NCBI GenBank assembly: GCA_004298015.1
Contig: SCSE01000087.1
Coordinates: 1 to 64,000, forward strand
Length of the DNA: 64,000 bases
DNA from: Rhodanobacter sp.
Lineage (GTDB): Bacteria > Pseudomonadota > Gammaproteobacteria > Xanthomonadales > Rhodanobacteraceae
Direction of reading: 5' to 3'
Shown: positions 25,832-37,589 of the stretch, in pieces
How positions within the stretch are numbered: the first letter of the stretch is position 1
Layout: every line of letters begins with the position of its first letter
The notes under the pieces: generated by a model
What the model was told of the DNA's origin: nothing
The model's input: only the letters and a program-made list of their open reading frames with translations
Database searches by the model: none
Position numbers and translations under genes: made by a program

Positions 25832-26814
25832 GCGGAGTGCCTGCGCTGACGGTTTACGTGTCGCGGCACGATCAGCAACAACAGCAGCAAAAGCGCTGCG
25901 GCCAGCGGCCAGCGAAATAGCGGCTGCCGGGGCCGCAAGGTCGGCCCATGCTGCGGCATCGGCTCCAGCGCGCTGATCGCACGGTAGGCGTCAGCCAGCT
26001 GGCGGCTGTCGGTGGCGCGGAAGAAACGCCCACCGGTTTCGTCGGCAATGCGGGTAAGCATCTTGGCATCGAGGCCGGCCGACGGGTTGACCAGCTGGCT
26101 GCCGAAAAATCCGGGTACGCGCATTTGGGTCGCGCCGATGCCGATGGTGTAGATACGTACACCGGCGGCCTTGGCGGCACGTGCCGCTTCCATGGGCGAA
26201 ATATTGCCGGCGTTGTTGACACCATCGGTCAGCAGAATGAGCACGCGCGCCTGCTGCGGCAGGCTCGACAGCCGTTTGACCGCCACGGCAATGGCATCGC
26301 CAATCGCGGTTTCGGTGCCCGCCAGACCTACCGCAGCGCCCTGCAACTGGGCTTTTACCGCGGACAGATCATAGGTCAGCGGCGTGACCAGATACGCCTG
26401 GCTGCCAAACAGGATCAGACCCATCTCGTCACCATGGCGACGATCGATGAAGTCGCCGGCAATCGCCTCGACGGCACCGAAACGACTGACCGGCTGACCG
26501 GCCAGATCCATGTCTTCGGTACGCATGCTGCCGGACAAGTCCACCGCCAGCATCAGCGCACGGCCACTGCGTTGCTGGGCCTGTGGTGGCCCCACCCACT
26601 GCGGACGTGCTGCCGCCGCCAACAGGGCAAGCCACGCCAGCACCAGCAGCCAGGGCGTCAGGCCGTGCACCGCGTTGCCACCCACGGTGGTCAGCTGCAG
26701 GCCCGGCTGTGGCAAATGCAAGGCCTGCCCGGGTGCGGCCGGCCGCAGCCAGCGACGCAGCAGCCACGGCAAGGGCAACAGCAGACCGATCCAGGGCCAG
26801 GCAAACTCAAGCAT
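25828..26814 (-). CDS. batA: BatA-type von Willebrand factor A domain protein
   Basis: 328 residues. N-terminal membrane segments (PWIGLLLPLPWLL; LTPWLLVLAWLALLAAA) lead into a VWA domain with an intact metal site DLSGSM and later TDGVNNAGNISP. A final C-terminal segment (WPLAAALLLLLLLIVP) anchors it, leaving the VWA domain on one face of the inner membrane. It is a partner of MoxR and DUF58 in the Bat/MoxR system, linked in other bacteria to oxidative-stress tolerance and envelope integrity. It overlaps both neighbouring genes by a few bases. Confidence 0.92.
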   Translation of the reverse strand: MLEFAWPWIGLLLPLPWLLRRWLRPAAPGQALHLPQPGLQLTTVGGNAVHGLTPWLLVLAWLALLAAAARPQWVGPPQAQQRSGRALMLAVDLSGSMRTEDMDLAGQPVSRFGAVEAIAGDFIDRRHGDEMGLILFGSQAYLVTPLTYDLSAVKAQLQGAAVGLAGTETAIGDAIAVAVKRLSSLPQQARVLILLTDGVNNAGNISPMEAARAAKAAGVRIYTIGIGATQMRVPGFFGSQLVNPSAGLDAKMLTRIADETGGRFFRATDSRQLADAYRAISALEPMPQHGPTLRPRQPLFRWPLAAALLLLLLLIVPRHVNRQRRHSA

Positions 26815-27343
26815 CGTCGTGCTCCGTGACAGCCTTGCGCCACGCCCGCGATTTCAGGGCCAGACGCAGCCAGCGACGCACCGCGGTGACGGCGGCCGTG
26901 GCATCAAACGACCCCTGTGCCCGGTACATCGCCTGGTCCAGTGCCAGCAAGGTCTCCAGCGTGGCCGCGTCAACCGGCACGCGAGCCAGCGTGTTGCGCC
27001 ACGCGTCGCCGCGCTGCCGCACCGCCAGCGCATCATGTGGCCGGGCAACCCGGCGCAACAATTGGTGCAGAGCGCTGGCCAGCTCGGCGCCATCGCCATC
27101 GTGCGCATGCTGCCTCGCCAGACGATCGAGCTCCGCCAGAACCCGTCGCCGCTGCGCCTGCAGCCGTCGTTGCCGCCGCCAGAACCATGCAGCAGCAAGT
27201 GCCAGGATCAACAGCAACATGGCAAGCAACCACCAGCCCGGCGCCGGCGGCCACCACGACGGATCGGGTGGCAGGTGAATGTCACGCAACACCGGGCCGG
27301 CCGGGGCCGCCGTCGCGACGTGGGCTGGAACTTGCAGCATCAT
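26807..27343 (-). CDS. DUF4381-type membrane protein of the Bat operon
   Basis: About 178 residues from ATG 27343 or 27340 (MMLQVPAH). The upstream extension lies inside the preceding gene and is not needed. The ATG overlaps the TGA of the DUF58 gene, so translation is coupled. The sequence has a Pro/Trp-rich start (LPPDPSWWPPAPGWW) and one membrane segment (LLAMLLLILALAAAWFW). A basic helical cytoplasmic domain follows, containing LARQHAHDGDGAELASALHQ. This matches the DUF4381 proteins regularly found between DUF58 and batA genes. Confidence 0.85.
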   Translation of the reverse strand: MMLQVPAHVATAAPAGPVLRDIHLPPDPSWWPPAPGWWLLAMLLLILALAAAWFWRRQRRLQAQRRRVLAELDRLARQHAHDGDGAELASALHQLLRRVARPHDALAVRQRGDAWRNTLARVPVDAATLETLLALDQAMYRAQGSFDATAAVTAVRRWLRLALKSRAWRKAVTEHDDA

Positions 27344-28295
27344 CGCCGCCCCCGCGTCGCGCCGAGGAGACTGGATACCGCGTCGAACGGATCGACGGTG
27401 GTATCGATGATCCGACAACCCAGGCCCAGTGAACGCGCCAGTTCATGCAATCGCGCCGGACCGGCACCGAGCGCCTGCTGGAAGTCGGCGCGCTGGCGGT
27501 CAGTCTGCAGTACGACGTCACGGCGTTCGCCATCGTGTTCCAGCGGATAGCGGCCGGCCGGCGCCGGTGCCAGCTCCAACGGGTCAGCCACCACCAGCAC
27601 CGCAAGTCCACTGCGCCGGGAGATATCCAGAAGACGTTGTCGGGCTGACGCATCGCAGCTGAAGCCGTCGCTGATCAGCAGAACGCGATTGGCGCCATGT
27701 GATACACGCCCGGCACGGACCAGCGCATCGGCCAGCGACTCCTGCGGAACGGCCAGCGGCTGTTCCCGCGCGGCCATCCCGGATGACGCGTCCCAGTCTG
27801 CCAGCGCGCCGCAAACCGCCAGCGCGCCCCGCGCACCGGCACGCGGTCGCAGCAAGTGATCGGCATGCCCAAACGGCATCATGCCGACGCGCTCCCCGGC
27901 ACGGGTGGCATACCACGCAGCCCAAGCCGCCGCACGCGCCGCCTGCACCGATTTGAAACGCACGCGGGTACCAAAGCGCATGCTGGCGTGGGTATCAACC
28001 AGGATCAGCAGGCAGCCTTCGCGGTCCTCCTGAAACAACTTCGTATGCAACTTGCCACTGCGCGCGGTGAGCCGCCAATCCAGCCGGCGCACGTCGTCGC
28101 CCGCCTGATAGACGCGTGACTCGGCATAGTCCATGCCCCGCCCGAACAGCGCGCTGGTCTGCTGTCCGTGGCGCGCGGAGCGGCTACGCAATGGCGCCAG
28201 CCGCGCACGACCGACACGCGCCCGCAAGGCAATGAGTTCGACCAGCGAAATGCTGGTGCGGCCATCGCCATTCGAACGCTGTGGCATGGCCGTGC

Positions 28296-28299
<4 letters not shown>
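27340..28299 (-). CDS. DUF58 domain-containing protein
   Basis: 319 residues, soluble. The DUF58 signature is GRGMDYAESRVYQAGDDVRR followed by LDWRLTARSGKLHTKLF. A degenerate VWA-like segment (LLILVDTHASMRFGTR) comes after it. It acts with the MoxR ATPase and the VWA proteins encoded beside it. The start overlaps the moxR stop by 4 bases. Confidence 0.9.
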
Positions 28300-29291
<992 letters not shown>

Positions 29292-29434
29292 GGTGGGATT
29301 CCGTTTCAACGTGACGCAAGGGAATGGGTCAGGTATGGCCAGACGGTCGGGCAACAGGTCGGCAGCGTGTGTCAGACCGTAAGCAGACGCAGAAGTTTAA
29401 TGCGTGCCGTGGTGGCCACCGTGCAGGCGTAAAA

Positions 29435-29462
29435 AAAAGAGGCGACCGGGGCCGCCTCTTTT
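29435..29462 (-). terminator. rho-independent terminator after pilQ
   Basis: AAAAGAGGCG at 29435-29444 pairs perfectly with CGCCTCTTTT at 29453-29462 around an 8-base loop. The minus strand continues with further T residues. It ends the pilMNOPQ operon 19 bases past the pilQ stop. Confidence 0.9.
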
Positions 29463-29480
29463 CCTTTTCTGCGTTGCAAT

Positions 29481-31670
29481 TTACTGCAAGGTGTCGCTGA
29501 GAATCCTCGGTGTCACGAAGATCAGCAGCTCGGCCTTGGTGTTGTTGCGCGAGGTCTTGCGGAACAGTGCGCCGATGCCGGGGATATCGCCCAGACCAGG
29601 CACCTTGGTGATGGTATTTTGCTTGTTGACCTCGTAGATACCGCCGAGCACCACGGTCTGACCGTTGTCCACCAGCACCGAGGTATTGATCGAGCGCGTG
29701 TCGATGGTCGGCACCTGGCCGCTGCCGGGTACGGTGATATAGCCTTTGAGCGCATCTTTCTTGACGTTGATCGCCAGATAGACACGGTTGTCGGCGGTGA
29801 TGGTCGGGGTCACCTTCAGTTCCAGCACGGCGTCCTTGAACTGCACGGTGGCCGTACCGCTGCCGGCGGCGCCGGTAGCGCTGTTCTGGTAGGTCACGTA
29901 GCCGATTTCCTGGCCCTGGCGGATCACTGCCTGCTGCTGGTTGGCGGTAATTACGCGCGGACTGGAGATGACCTCGCCGCGGCCCTCGGTCTGCGCCGCG
30001 GAAAGCTCCAGATCAAGCGCATAGTTGGCACCTAGGATGGCGAAGCCGAAGCTGCCGCCATTGCTGGTCTGCGCCGGCAGGTTCACGTTGAGGCCACCGG
30101 AGCCGACGTTGCCGGTGGACGGCGTGCCGCCAATCGCCTGGCCGAGGCCACCGCCGATCTGCAGCACCTGGCCGCTGCGATTGACCTGCTGGCCACTGAC
30201 ACCGAACTTGGTACCCAGCTCGCGAGTGAAGTCATCGGTTGCCACCACGATGCGCGACTCGATCAACACCTGCTGCACCGGCTTGTCGAGCACCGCGATC
30301 AACGCGCGGATCTGTTTGATTTTTTCCGGCGTGTCGTTGAGCAGCAAGGTGTTGGTGCGCACATCGAACGAGACGCTGCCGCGCGGTGAAAGGAAGCCGC
30401 GGGTACGGTTGGCACCGCCGCCACCGCCACCACCCTGCATGCTGCCGGTGGTCAAGAGCTTGGCGATATCCGAAGCCTTGCCGTAGCTGATCGGGATATA
30501 GTCCGTCACCAGCTGGGCGGTATCCTGGGCTTTCAGCTTGGCATTGGCGAGATCCTCCTCATACTTGGCGATCTCGGTTTGCGGCGCGATCCAGATCACG
30601 TTGCCGTTACGCCGCTTGTCCAGGCTCTTGGCACGCAGGATCACGTCCAGCGCCTGGTCCCACGGCACATTGACCAGTCGCAGGGTCACGCTGCCACCAA
30701 CACTGTCCGAAGCCACCAGGTTGAGCCCGGAGATGTCGGCGATCAGCTGCAGCGCCGAGCGCACCGGAATGTCCTGGAAATTGAAGGTGACCCGCTTGCC
30801 GGTATATTTGGGCGGCTGGTCGGCCTTGGCTAGCTTGTCGACCCTCGCATCGGCCTTCTTCGGCGCCACGTCGATGACGTATTGATCGGGGGTCTGGTAC
30901 GACGAGGTCTCGACATCACCCTTGACGGCAATTTCCATCCTCGCGCCACCACCCAGCCCGGCTCGAGTAGTGATGGACTGCACCGGTGTGGCGAAATCCA
31001 GGGTGTCCAGCCGTTGCGCCAGCTTGGCCGGCAGATTGGCGTGGTCGATGGTGACCAGCACCTTGTCGCCTTCATGCGTCATTTGCGCATTCGCGCCGCT
31101 GCCGCTGAAGCTGATCAGCACCCGACCTTCGCCATTCGGGCCGCGACGGAAATCGATGTTGGAAATGTTCGGCCCGTTCATCGACGAGGGCAGCGTCTTG
31201 GATGGATCGATGTTCGCTGCCGTGGTAACCGACTGGTCCGCCGTGCCGTTGTTCACGGTCAGTACCAGACTGTGGCCCTCGATGCGCGAACGGTAGCTGG
31301 ATTCGCGCATCAACTCCACCACCACACGGGTCCGACCGCCGGCCGCGATCGCCGATACGCCGGAAGTCGAACCCTTGCCGATAACCAGGTGGCGCGCGGC
31401 GGCATTCTCGGTTGCGGGGAAATCCAGCGCGATGCGCGGTGGATTGCTGGTGGTGAAGATCCTCGGTTGCGGCACCGGACCGCTACCGAAGTCCATGTGC
31501 AATTGTACGTTGCCGCCCGGCAGCGTGTCATAGCTGATCTTCTTCAGCGTGGCACCGGCTGCGATGGCAGCGTTGGCCCAGACGACGCCGACGAGCAGCA
31601 GTGCCATCAGGATGTAATGGCCCGTATGGCGCATGACACGGTCCCGGACGGATTGAAATTGGTTGGTCAT
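29481..31670 (-). CDS. pilQ: type IV pilus secretin PilQ
   Basis: 729 residues, the outer-membrane pore for type IV pili. It starts with a signal peptide (LMALLLVGVVWANAAIAAG). Two AMIN peptidoglycan-binding domains follow (from KKISYDTLPGGNVQLHMDFG and from ISNIDFRRGPNGEGRVLISF). An STN/N0 domain starts near VTFNFQDIPVRSALQLIADI, and an N1 domain is interrupted by a glycine-rich loop (GSMQGGGGGGGANRTRG). The C-terminal secretin domain ends with KVPGLGDIPGIGALFRKTSR and ELLIFVTPRIL. Last gene of pilMNOPQ, 20 bases after pilP. Confidence 0.97.
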   Translation of the reverse strand: MTNQFQSVRDRVMRHTGHYILMALLLVGVVWANAAIAAGATLKKISYDTLPGGNVQLHMDFGSGPVPQPRIFTTSNPPRIALDFPATENAAARHLVIGKGSTSGVSAIAAGGRTRVVVELMRESSYRSRIEGHSLVLTVNNGTADQSVTTAANIDPSKTLPSSMNGPNISNIDFRRGPNGEGRVLISFSGSGANAQMTHEGDKVLVTIDHANLPAKLAQRLDTLDFATPVQSITTRAGLGGGARMEIAVKGDVETSSYQTPDQYVIDVAPKKADARVDKLAKADQPPKYTGKRVTFNFQDIPVRSALQLIADISGLNLVASDSVGGSVTLRLVNVPWDQALDVILRAKSLDKRRNGNVIWIAPQTEIAKYEEDLANAKLKAQDTAQLVTDYIPISYGKASDIAKLLTTGSMQGGGGGGGANRTRGFLSPRGSVSFDVRTNTLLLNDTPEKIKQIRALIAVLDKPVQQVLIESRIVVATDDFTRELGTKFGVSGQQVNRSGQVLQIGGGLGQAIGGTPSTGNVGSGGLNVNLPAQTSNGGSFGFAILGANYALDLELSAAQTEGRGEVISSPRVITANQQQAVIRQGQEIGYVTYQNSATGAAGSGTATVQFKDAVLELKVTPTITADNRVYLAINVKKDALKGYITVPGSGQVPTIDTRSINTSVLVDNGQTVVLGGIYEVNKQNTITKVPGLGDIPGIGALFRKTSRNNTKAELLIFVTPRILSDTLQ

Positions 31671-31690
31671 TGCATCAGCCCCTGTATTTC

Positions 31691-32233
31691 CTATTGCTCG
31701 GCAAGCGCGATGCTGGCTGGGCGTTCCATCCAGCCACCATTACCGTTGGATATCAACTCGACCAGGTCGATGTGGTCGCTGCTGATGGCGGTGACGTGCC
31801 CGTAGTTCTGGCCCATGTAGTCGCCACGATGGACGCGATGAATCACCCCACCCGGATCCTTGATCAGCACTTCCATCTTGGCGCCGACGCCGATCGTGCC
31901 GACCATCTTCAAGCTGTCGAGCGCGAACATTTCCAGCGGTTGCTTGGGACGATTGGCGTCCGGGCGCGGGCCGCTGCTATTGCTGTTTGGCTGCCGCTCG
32001 ACGGTACTCGCGCTGAACGGATCGCGCATGTTCTGATCCACGTACTTGAAGGTCTCGAACGTCTTGATAACCGGCAGCGGCTGGATCGGCGCACCTTTTT
32101 TCGCCTTCTCCTGCGCTACCCATTGACGCAAATCCGACATCCCCCGGGTACAACCCCCGAGAATCAACGCAGCACCCAGCATCAGCCCCGCGCGAAGCAG
32201 GCTCGCGGGCTTCATGGCAGCAGCTCTGTTCAT
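31691..32233 (-). CDS. pilP: type IV pilus assembly lipoprotein PilP
   Basis: 180 residues. A lipoprotein signal has the lipobox LGGC (AALILGGCTRG). The rest is the PilP fold, including FDSLKMVGTIG-like sequence (ALDSLKMVGTIGVGAKMEVL) and VHRVHRGDYMGQNYG. PilP links the PilMNO inner-membrane complex to the PilQ secretin. The ATG at 32233 overlaps the pilO stop (ATGA), which supports this start over the in-frame ATG at 32215. Confidence 0.95.
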   Translation of the reverse strand: MNRAAAMKPASLLRAGLMLGAALILGGCTRGMSDLRQWVAQEKAKKGAPIQPLPVIKTFETFKYVDQNMRDPFSASTVERQPNSNSSGPRPDANRPKQPLEMFALDSLKMVGTIGVGAKMEVLIKDPGGVIHRVHRGDYMGQNYGHVTAISSDHIDLVELISNGNGGWMERPASIALAEQ

Positions 32234-32892
32234 TTCCGCCCCCTCGACTTGCCGTTGCCTGAAGCCTTGGTCTCGGCGGCACTCTCTTCGTCATCCAGAT
32301 AGCGATAGGTCTTTACCGTACCCTTCAGCACCAGTTGGCCATTGGAGGGTGCCCCTTGGGTCGCTGCCACCGGGGTAAGCGAAACGTCGTGCAGGGTAAG
32401 GATCACGACCCGCGGCAAGGAGGCCACGCCGCTGATGAAAGCACCAAATTGATGGTACGTGCCGGTCATCCGCAGGGTGATCGGCTGCTCCGCATAGAAG
32501 TCCTTGAGCGTCTCCGGGCCGGGCTCGAACAACTCGGTCTGCAGACCGGCGGACAAGGCCGTCTGCGAGATATCCACCAGCAGCTCGGGCATTTCCGTCT
32601 TGCTGGGCAGCTGACGCAGCAACTGACGCAGCATGTCCTGCATCTCGTTGAGTTGCTGCTCCAGGGCCTCGAGATTCACGGCCTTGGCCTGCTCTCTCGA
32701 AAACTCCTGTTTGAGCTGGGTCTCCTTGCCCGCCAACGAAGCGAGCGAATCCTGCTGGTCGCTGACGTAGAAATACCAGCCCAGCAATATGACGAAGACA
32801 AACAACAGCGCAACGAAGAACATCTTGACCGATTGTGGCCAACCGCCGACGTTGTTGCGATCAAGATTGCGGATATCGTCAAGGAACTTCAT
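32230..32892 (-). CDS. pilO: type IV pilus assembly protein PilO
   Basis: 220 residues. A short cytoplasmic tail (MKFLDDIRNLDRNNVGGWP) leads to one membrane segment (MFFVALLFVFVILLGWYFYV). A periplasmic coiled coil (about residues 50-90) and a ferredoxin-like domain complete the protein. It forms a heterodimer with PilN in the alignment subcomplex. Its ATG overlaps the pilN stop by one base (TGATG). Confidence 0.95.
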   Translation of the reverse strand: MKFLDDIRNLDRNNVGGWPQSVKMFFVALLFVFVILLGWYFYVSDQQDSLASLAGKETQLKQEFSREQAKAVNLEALEQQLNEMQDMLRQLLRQLPSKTEMPELLVDISQTALSAGLQTELFEPGPETLKDFYAEQPITLRMTGTYHQFGAFISGVASLPRVVILTLHDVSLTPVAATQGAPSNGQLVLKGTVKTYRYLDDEESAAETKASGNGKSRGRK

Positions 32893-33607
32893 CAGCGCGC
32901 GCCTCCCTTGACCTTGGGTTGCACCGCCTTGGCCTTCGAACTGGCGGGCTTGGCAACAGACTTCATCGCCATCGCATCCATGGTTCTGGCGGTACTGCCG
33001 GCCACCGCCGGACTCACCGTGTGGGCTGGCGATGCCACGCCACCGGACATTGTCGTTTCATCCGACTTCGGTCGGTTCAACTTGACGTTCAGTCCGAATT
33101 TGTAGGGCATCCGACCGGCGCCGGTAATTTTTTCCGTCTTGCGCAAGTCGGCATGCCCCATCCACGGTGACGCCTCGATGTTGCGCATGTACTCGGCCAC
33201 GCTGGCATTGGACTGCGCCACGCCATCGAGTGTCATCGACTGTCCGGTCTGCTTCAGACCGGTGAGACGGGCACTGGAGGGAATGGTTTTTACCAGTTCG
33301 TCGAACAGATGCACCATCTGCGAGCGATCCGCCTGCAATTGCTCGATGATCTTCTTGCGCGCCAGCAAGTGCTCCCGGACTTTTTCGAGTCCGTCGATCT
33401 TCGCGTTGCGCGCCTTGACTTGCTTGATTTCGGCTTGAAGGTAGCTATTGCGCTCGTTCTGGTTGTCGATGCGTGCACCCATCCAGAAGCCCCAAAGCAT
33501 CAGGAACGCCAGCGCGGCCACGAACGCCGAACCGAGCTGCATGTAGAACTCACGCTCACGCTGTTTCTGCCGCTCGGCCCGCCATGGCAGTAGATTGACA
33601 TGTGCCA

Positions 33608-33608
<1 letters not shown>
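32892..33608 (-). CDS. pilN: type IV pilus assembly protein PilN
   Basis: 238 residues from ATG 33608 (MAHVNLLPWRAERQKQRERE). The longer frame to 33764 reads into pilM and is rejected. The N-terminal INLLPWR-type motif binds PilM. A membrane segment (SAFVAALAFLMLWGFWMGA) and coiled coil follow, then a ferredoxin-like domain. A C-terminal tail rich in Ala/Lys/Ser (about residues 190-238) extends beyond the usual length. The start overlaps the pilM stop by one base, with GAGGAG upstream. Confidence 0.95.
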
Positions 33609-34738
<1,130 letters not shown>

Positions 34739-34872
34739 TTAACGTAAAGGCAACGGCCTACAGGAACTTTCTCAAGTAATTGACGTGATGTCCACCACAT
34801 TTGCGGCAACCCACGGCGATGGCCCGGTCGTTGCTTGGTCGACACGGCAGGCGTGATGAATACTGCTGCATC

Positions 34873-34878
34873 TATACT
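34873..34878 (+). promoter_or_regulatory. possible -10 element of ponA
   Basis: TATACT stands 38 bases before the ponA start in the divergent pilM-ponA gap. No strong -35 hexamer was found at the matching distance. Confidence 0.3.
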
Positions 34879-34916
34879 CTGCCATGTTTTGACTCAGGTC
34901 TCGCTATCTCCACACC

Positions 34917-37442
34917 ATGCAAATTTTCAAGCGTTTGTTGCGCTGGGCATTGATCCTGGCTTTCTCCGGTTTGCTTCTGGCAGTTGTCGCCTTAGGTGTG
35001 GCGTATTGGCTGATAGCACCACGACTCCCGTCGGTGGCCGTCCTCAAGGACTACCACATGCAGGTGCCCCTGCGCGTGGTCAGCGCCGATGGCAAATTGA
35101 TCGCCAGCTTCGGCGAGACCCGGCGAATTCCGGTAGCTATCGCCGACGTGCCCGACCGGCTGAAGCATGCCGTGCTCTCGGCCGAAGACGCGGACTTCTA
35201 CCATCATCCGGGTGTCGACTGGCACGGCATCGTGCGTGCGGCATGGCATGTCATCATCACCGGTGGCGACAAGGGCCCGGGCGGCTCGACCATTACCCAG
35301 CAGGTCGCACGCAACTTTTTCCTGAGTCCGGAGAAGCTTTATTCGCGCAAGCTCACCGAGATCTTCATCGCTTTCAGGATCGAGCACGAGCTGAGCAAGG
35401 ACCAGATTCTCGATCTCTATCTCAACAAAATGTTCCTCGGCCATCGATCCTACGGCGTGGCTGCCGCTGCCGAGTACTACTACGGAAAGAAACTGGATCA
35501 GCTGACGGTGGCCCAATGCGCGATGATCGCCTCGACCTTCCAGTTGCCCTCGCTGGTCAACCCGATCAACAGCCCTGCACGCGGTCTGGCCCGGCGCAAT
35601 TGGGTCCTCAGCGAGATGCTTCGGCACGGTTACATCACCAAGGCCGTCTACAAGCAGGCGATTGCCGAACCTAACCATGCGCGACCGCATGAGCAGCCCA
35701 TTCAGGTGCACGCCCCGTACCTCGCCGAAATGGTCCGGCGCCAGGTACTCGACCGGCTTGGCAACGACGCACTCACCGAAGGCTATGTGGTCAAGACCAC
35801 GTTGCTGAGCGGTCGCCAGCAAGCGGCCGTGGAGGCCGTGCGCAAGGGCTTGATCGCCTATGACCACCGGCACGGCTGGCGTGGGCCGGAAGCCCATCAG
35901 GAACTGCCGGCGAACGCCACCGACAAGAATTACGACAGTCTGCTGTCCGGCTATTCCACGATCTCCGGCATGCAGCCGGGACTGGTTATCCAGAGCAATG
36001 CCAGCGACGCCTCCGTCTATGTGTCAAAGCGGCTGACCATCAAGCTCGATCTGGCCGCGATGAGCTGGGCCCGACCCTATATCAGCGACGACCGCAGGGG
36101 GCCGGCGCCCCGCAGCGTCAGCAGCGTACTCAAACCCGGCGACATCATCCGCGTTTCGCGCAATGCCAAGGGCGCATGGCAGCTCGACCAGATCCCCAAG
36201 GCCCAGGCCGCGCTGGCATCCATCAATCCCGAAGACGGTGCCATTCAGGCGCTGGTCGGCGGTTTCAGCTTCACACTCAGCAAATTCAACCGGGCGGTGA
36301 TGGCCGCACGCCAGCCAGGATCGAGTTTCAAGCCCTATTTCTATTCGGCTGCCTTCGACCGGGGCTTTACCCCGGCATCGATCATCAATGACGCGCCGTT
36401 GGCGCTGCCCGACCCCTCGCGACCCGATGGTATCTGGACACCGGCCAACGACGACAACAAGTTCGCCGGACCGATGCGGTTGCGTAAAGCACTGGTGTTG
36501 TCAAAAAACCTGGTCTCGATCCGCCTGCTGGATGCCATCGGCGTACGTTATGCCCGCGAATTCGCGACCCGTTTCGGCTTTTCGCTTGATGCGATACCGG
36601 CCAACCTCACCATGGCGCTGGGTACCGCGTCGGTATCGCCGATGAGCATGGCGCGCGGTTATGCGGTATTCGCCAATGGCGGCTACCTGGTGACGCCGTA
36701 CTTCATCAGCGAGATCGATGATCGAGACGGCAAACCGGTGTATCTGGCCAATCCGGCGCGGGCCTGTCGCAACTGTCAGGAACGCCTGCTGAACAACAGT
36801 CCACCCGGACCACCACCCGCTGGCATGGGCAAGTCTCCCGCCAACGGGGTGGCGCATGCCGGATCGGCACCGGCCACCTCCAGCAGCATCGAAGGGGTTG
36901 GCGATGCGGTGTTGCCCGCCGACGTGCATGGCGAGAACAACCAACCACCGGTGCTGGCGCCACATGTCCTGGGCACGCGCACCGATTACCTGATCACTTC
37001 GCTGATGAAAGACGTGATCCTGCACGGCACCGGTGCCGCCGCACGCTCGCTCAATCGTCCGGATCTTGCCGGTAAAACCGGCACCACCAACGATCACCGG
37101 GATGCCTGGTTTGTCGGCTTCAACGGCGACCTGTCAACTGCGGTATGGGTCGGTTTCGACGACTACGCCTCGCTTGGGCGCGGTGAATTCGGTGCAAAAG
37201 CGGCATTGCCGATCTGGATGGACTACATGGGCAGCGTGCTGAAAGGGCTGCCGATGAATAGCTTGCCGATGCCGCCGGGTATCAGTACCGTCCTGATCAA
37301 CAAGGACAGTGGACTGCCGACCACGCCGGATGATCCGAACAGCATGAGCGAAATTTTCAAGGTGGAGGATGTCCAGCATCTGCGCAGTCAGGCAGCCCAG
37401 AAGAAGGAGCAGGAAAAGCAGCACGCCTACGATATCTTCTGA
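34917..37442 (+). CDS. mrcA: penicillin-binding protein 1A (bifunctional transglycosylase/transpeptidase)
   Basis: 841 residues, also known as ponA. It has an N-terminal membrane anchor (LILAFSGLLLAVVALGVAYW). The GT51 glycosyltransferase has SAEDADFYHHPGVDWHGI (catalytic Glu) and GPGGSTITQQVARNFF. An OB-like insert comes before the transpeptidase. Transpeptidase motifs are SSFK (in RQPGSSFKPYFYSAAF), SKN (LVLSKNLVS) and KTGT (DLAGKTGTTNDHRDAW). It polymerises and cross-links peptidoglycan. The insert around residues 620-680 is Pro/Ala-rich. The ponA-pilM divergent arrangement is typical of gammaproteobacteria. The stop codon touches a dispersed-repeat copy that may act as terminator. Confidence 0.96.
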   Translation: MQIFKRLLRWALILAFSGLLLAVVALGVAYWLIAPRLPSVAVLKDYHMQVPLRVVSADGKLIASFGETRRIPVAIADVPDRLKHAVLSAEDADFYHHPGVDWHGIVRAAWHVIITGGDKGPGGSTITQQVARNFFLSPEKLYSRKLTEIFIAFRIEHELSKDQILDLYLNKMFLGHRSYGVAAAAEYYYGKKLDQLTVAQCAMIASTFQLPSLVNPINSPARGLARRNWVLSEMLRHGYITKAVYKQAIAEPNHARPHEQPIQVHAPYLAEMVRRQVLDRLGNDALTEGYVVKTTLLSGRQQAAVEAVRKGLIAYDHRHGWRGPEAHQELPANATDKNYDSLLSGYSTISGMQPGLVIQSNASDASVYVSKRLTIKLDLAAMSWARPYISDDRRGPAPRSVSSVLKPGDIIRVSRNAKGAWQLDQIPKAQAALASINPEDGAIQALVGGFSFTLSKFNRAVMAARQPGSSFKPYFYSAAFDRGFTPASIINDAPLALPDPSRPDGIWTPANDDNKFAGPMRLRKALVLSKNLVSIRLLDAIGVRYAREFATRFGFSLDAIPANLTMALGTASVSPMSMARGYAVFANGGYLVTPYFISEIDDRDGKPVYLANPARACRNCQERLLNNSPPGPPPAGMGKSPANGVAHAGSAPATSSSIEGVGDAVLPADVHGENNQPPVLAPHVLGTRTDYLITSLMKDVILHGTGAAARSLNRPDLAGKTGTTNDHRDAWFVGFNGDLSTAVWVGFDDYASLGRGEFGAKAALPIWMDYMGSVLKGLPMNSLPMPPGISTVLINKDSGLPTTPDDPNSMSEIFKVEDVQHLRSQAAQKKEQEKQHAYDIF

Positions 37443-37524
37443 GAGGCTGGAAAAAATCGCCCGCCTGCCGCGATCGCCTGACGGCGCTCTCGCTACGGCG
37501 CTCGATATTTTCCCAACCTCTGAG
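37441..37524 (-). repeat. dispersed repeat family, copy 4 (complete)
   Basis: GAGAGGCTGGAAAAAATCGC at one end and CGATATTTTCCCAACCTCTG at the other are imperfect inverted repeats. The reverse strand (CAGAGGTTGGGAAAATATCG, then TAGCGAGAGCGCC) aligns along its length with copy 3 at 20677. It starts within the ponA stop codon, so it is positioned to end ponA transcripts. Confidence 0.75.
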
Positions 37525-37589
37525 GGCAAGGCGGACCGCCCAAGGCTTCAGCGTCCCACCGCCGTTCACTGATCGAAAAGGAGCGCATC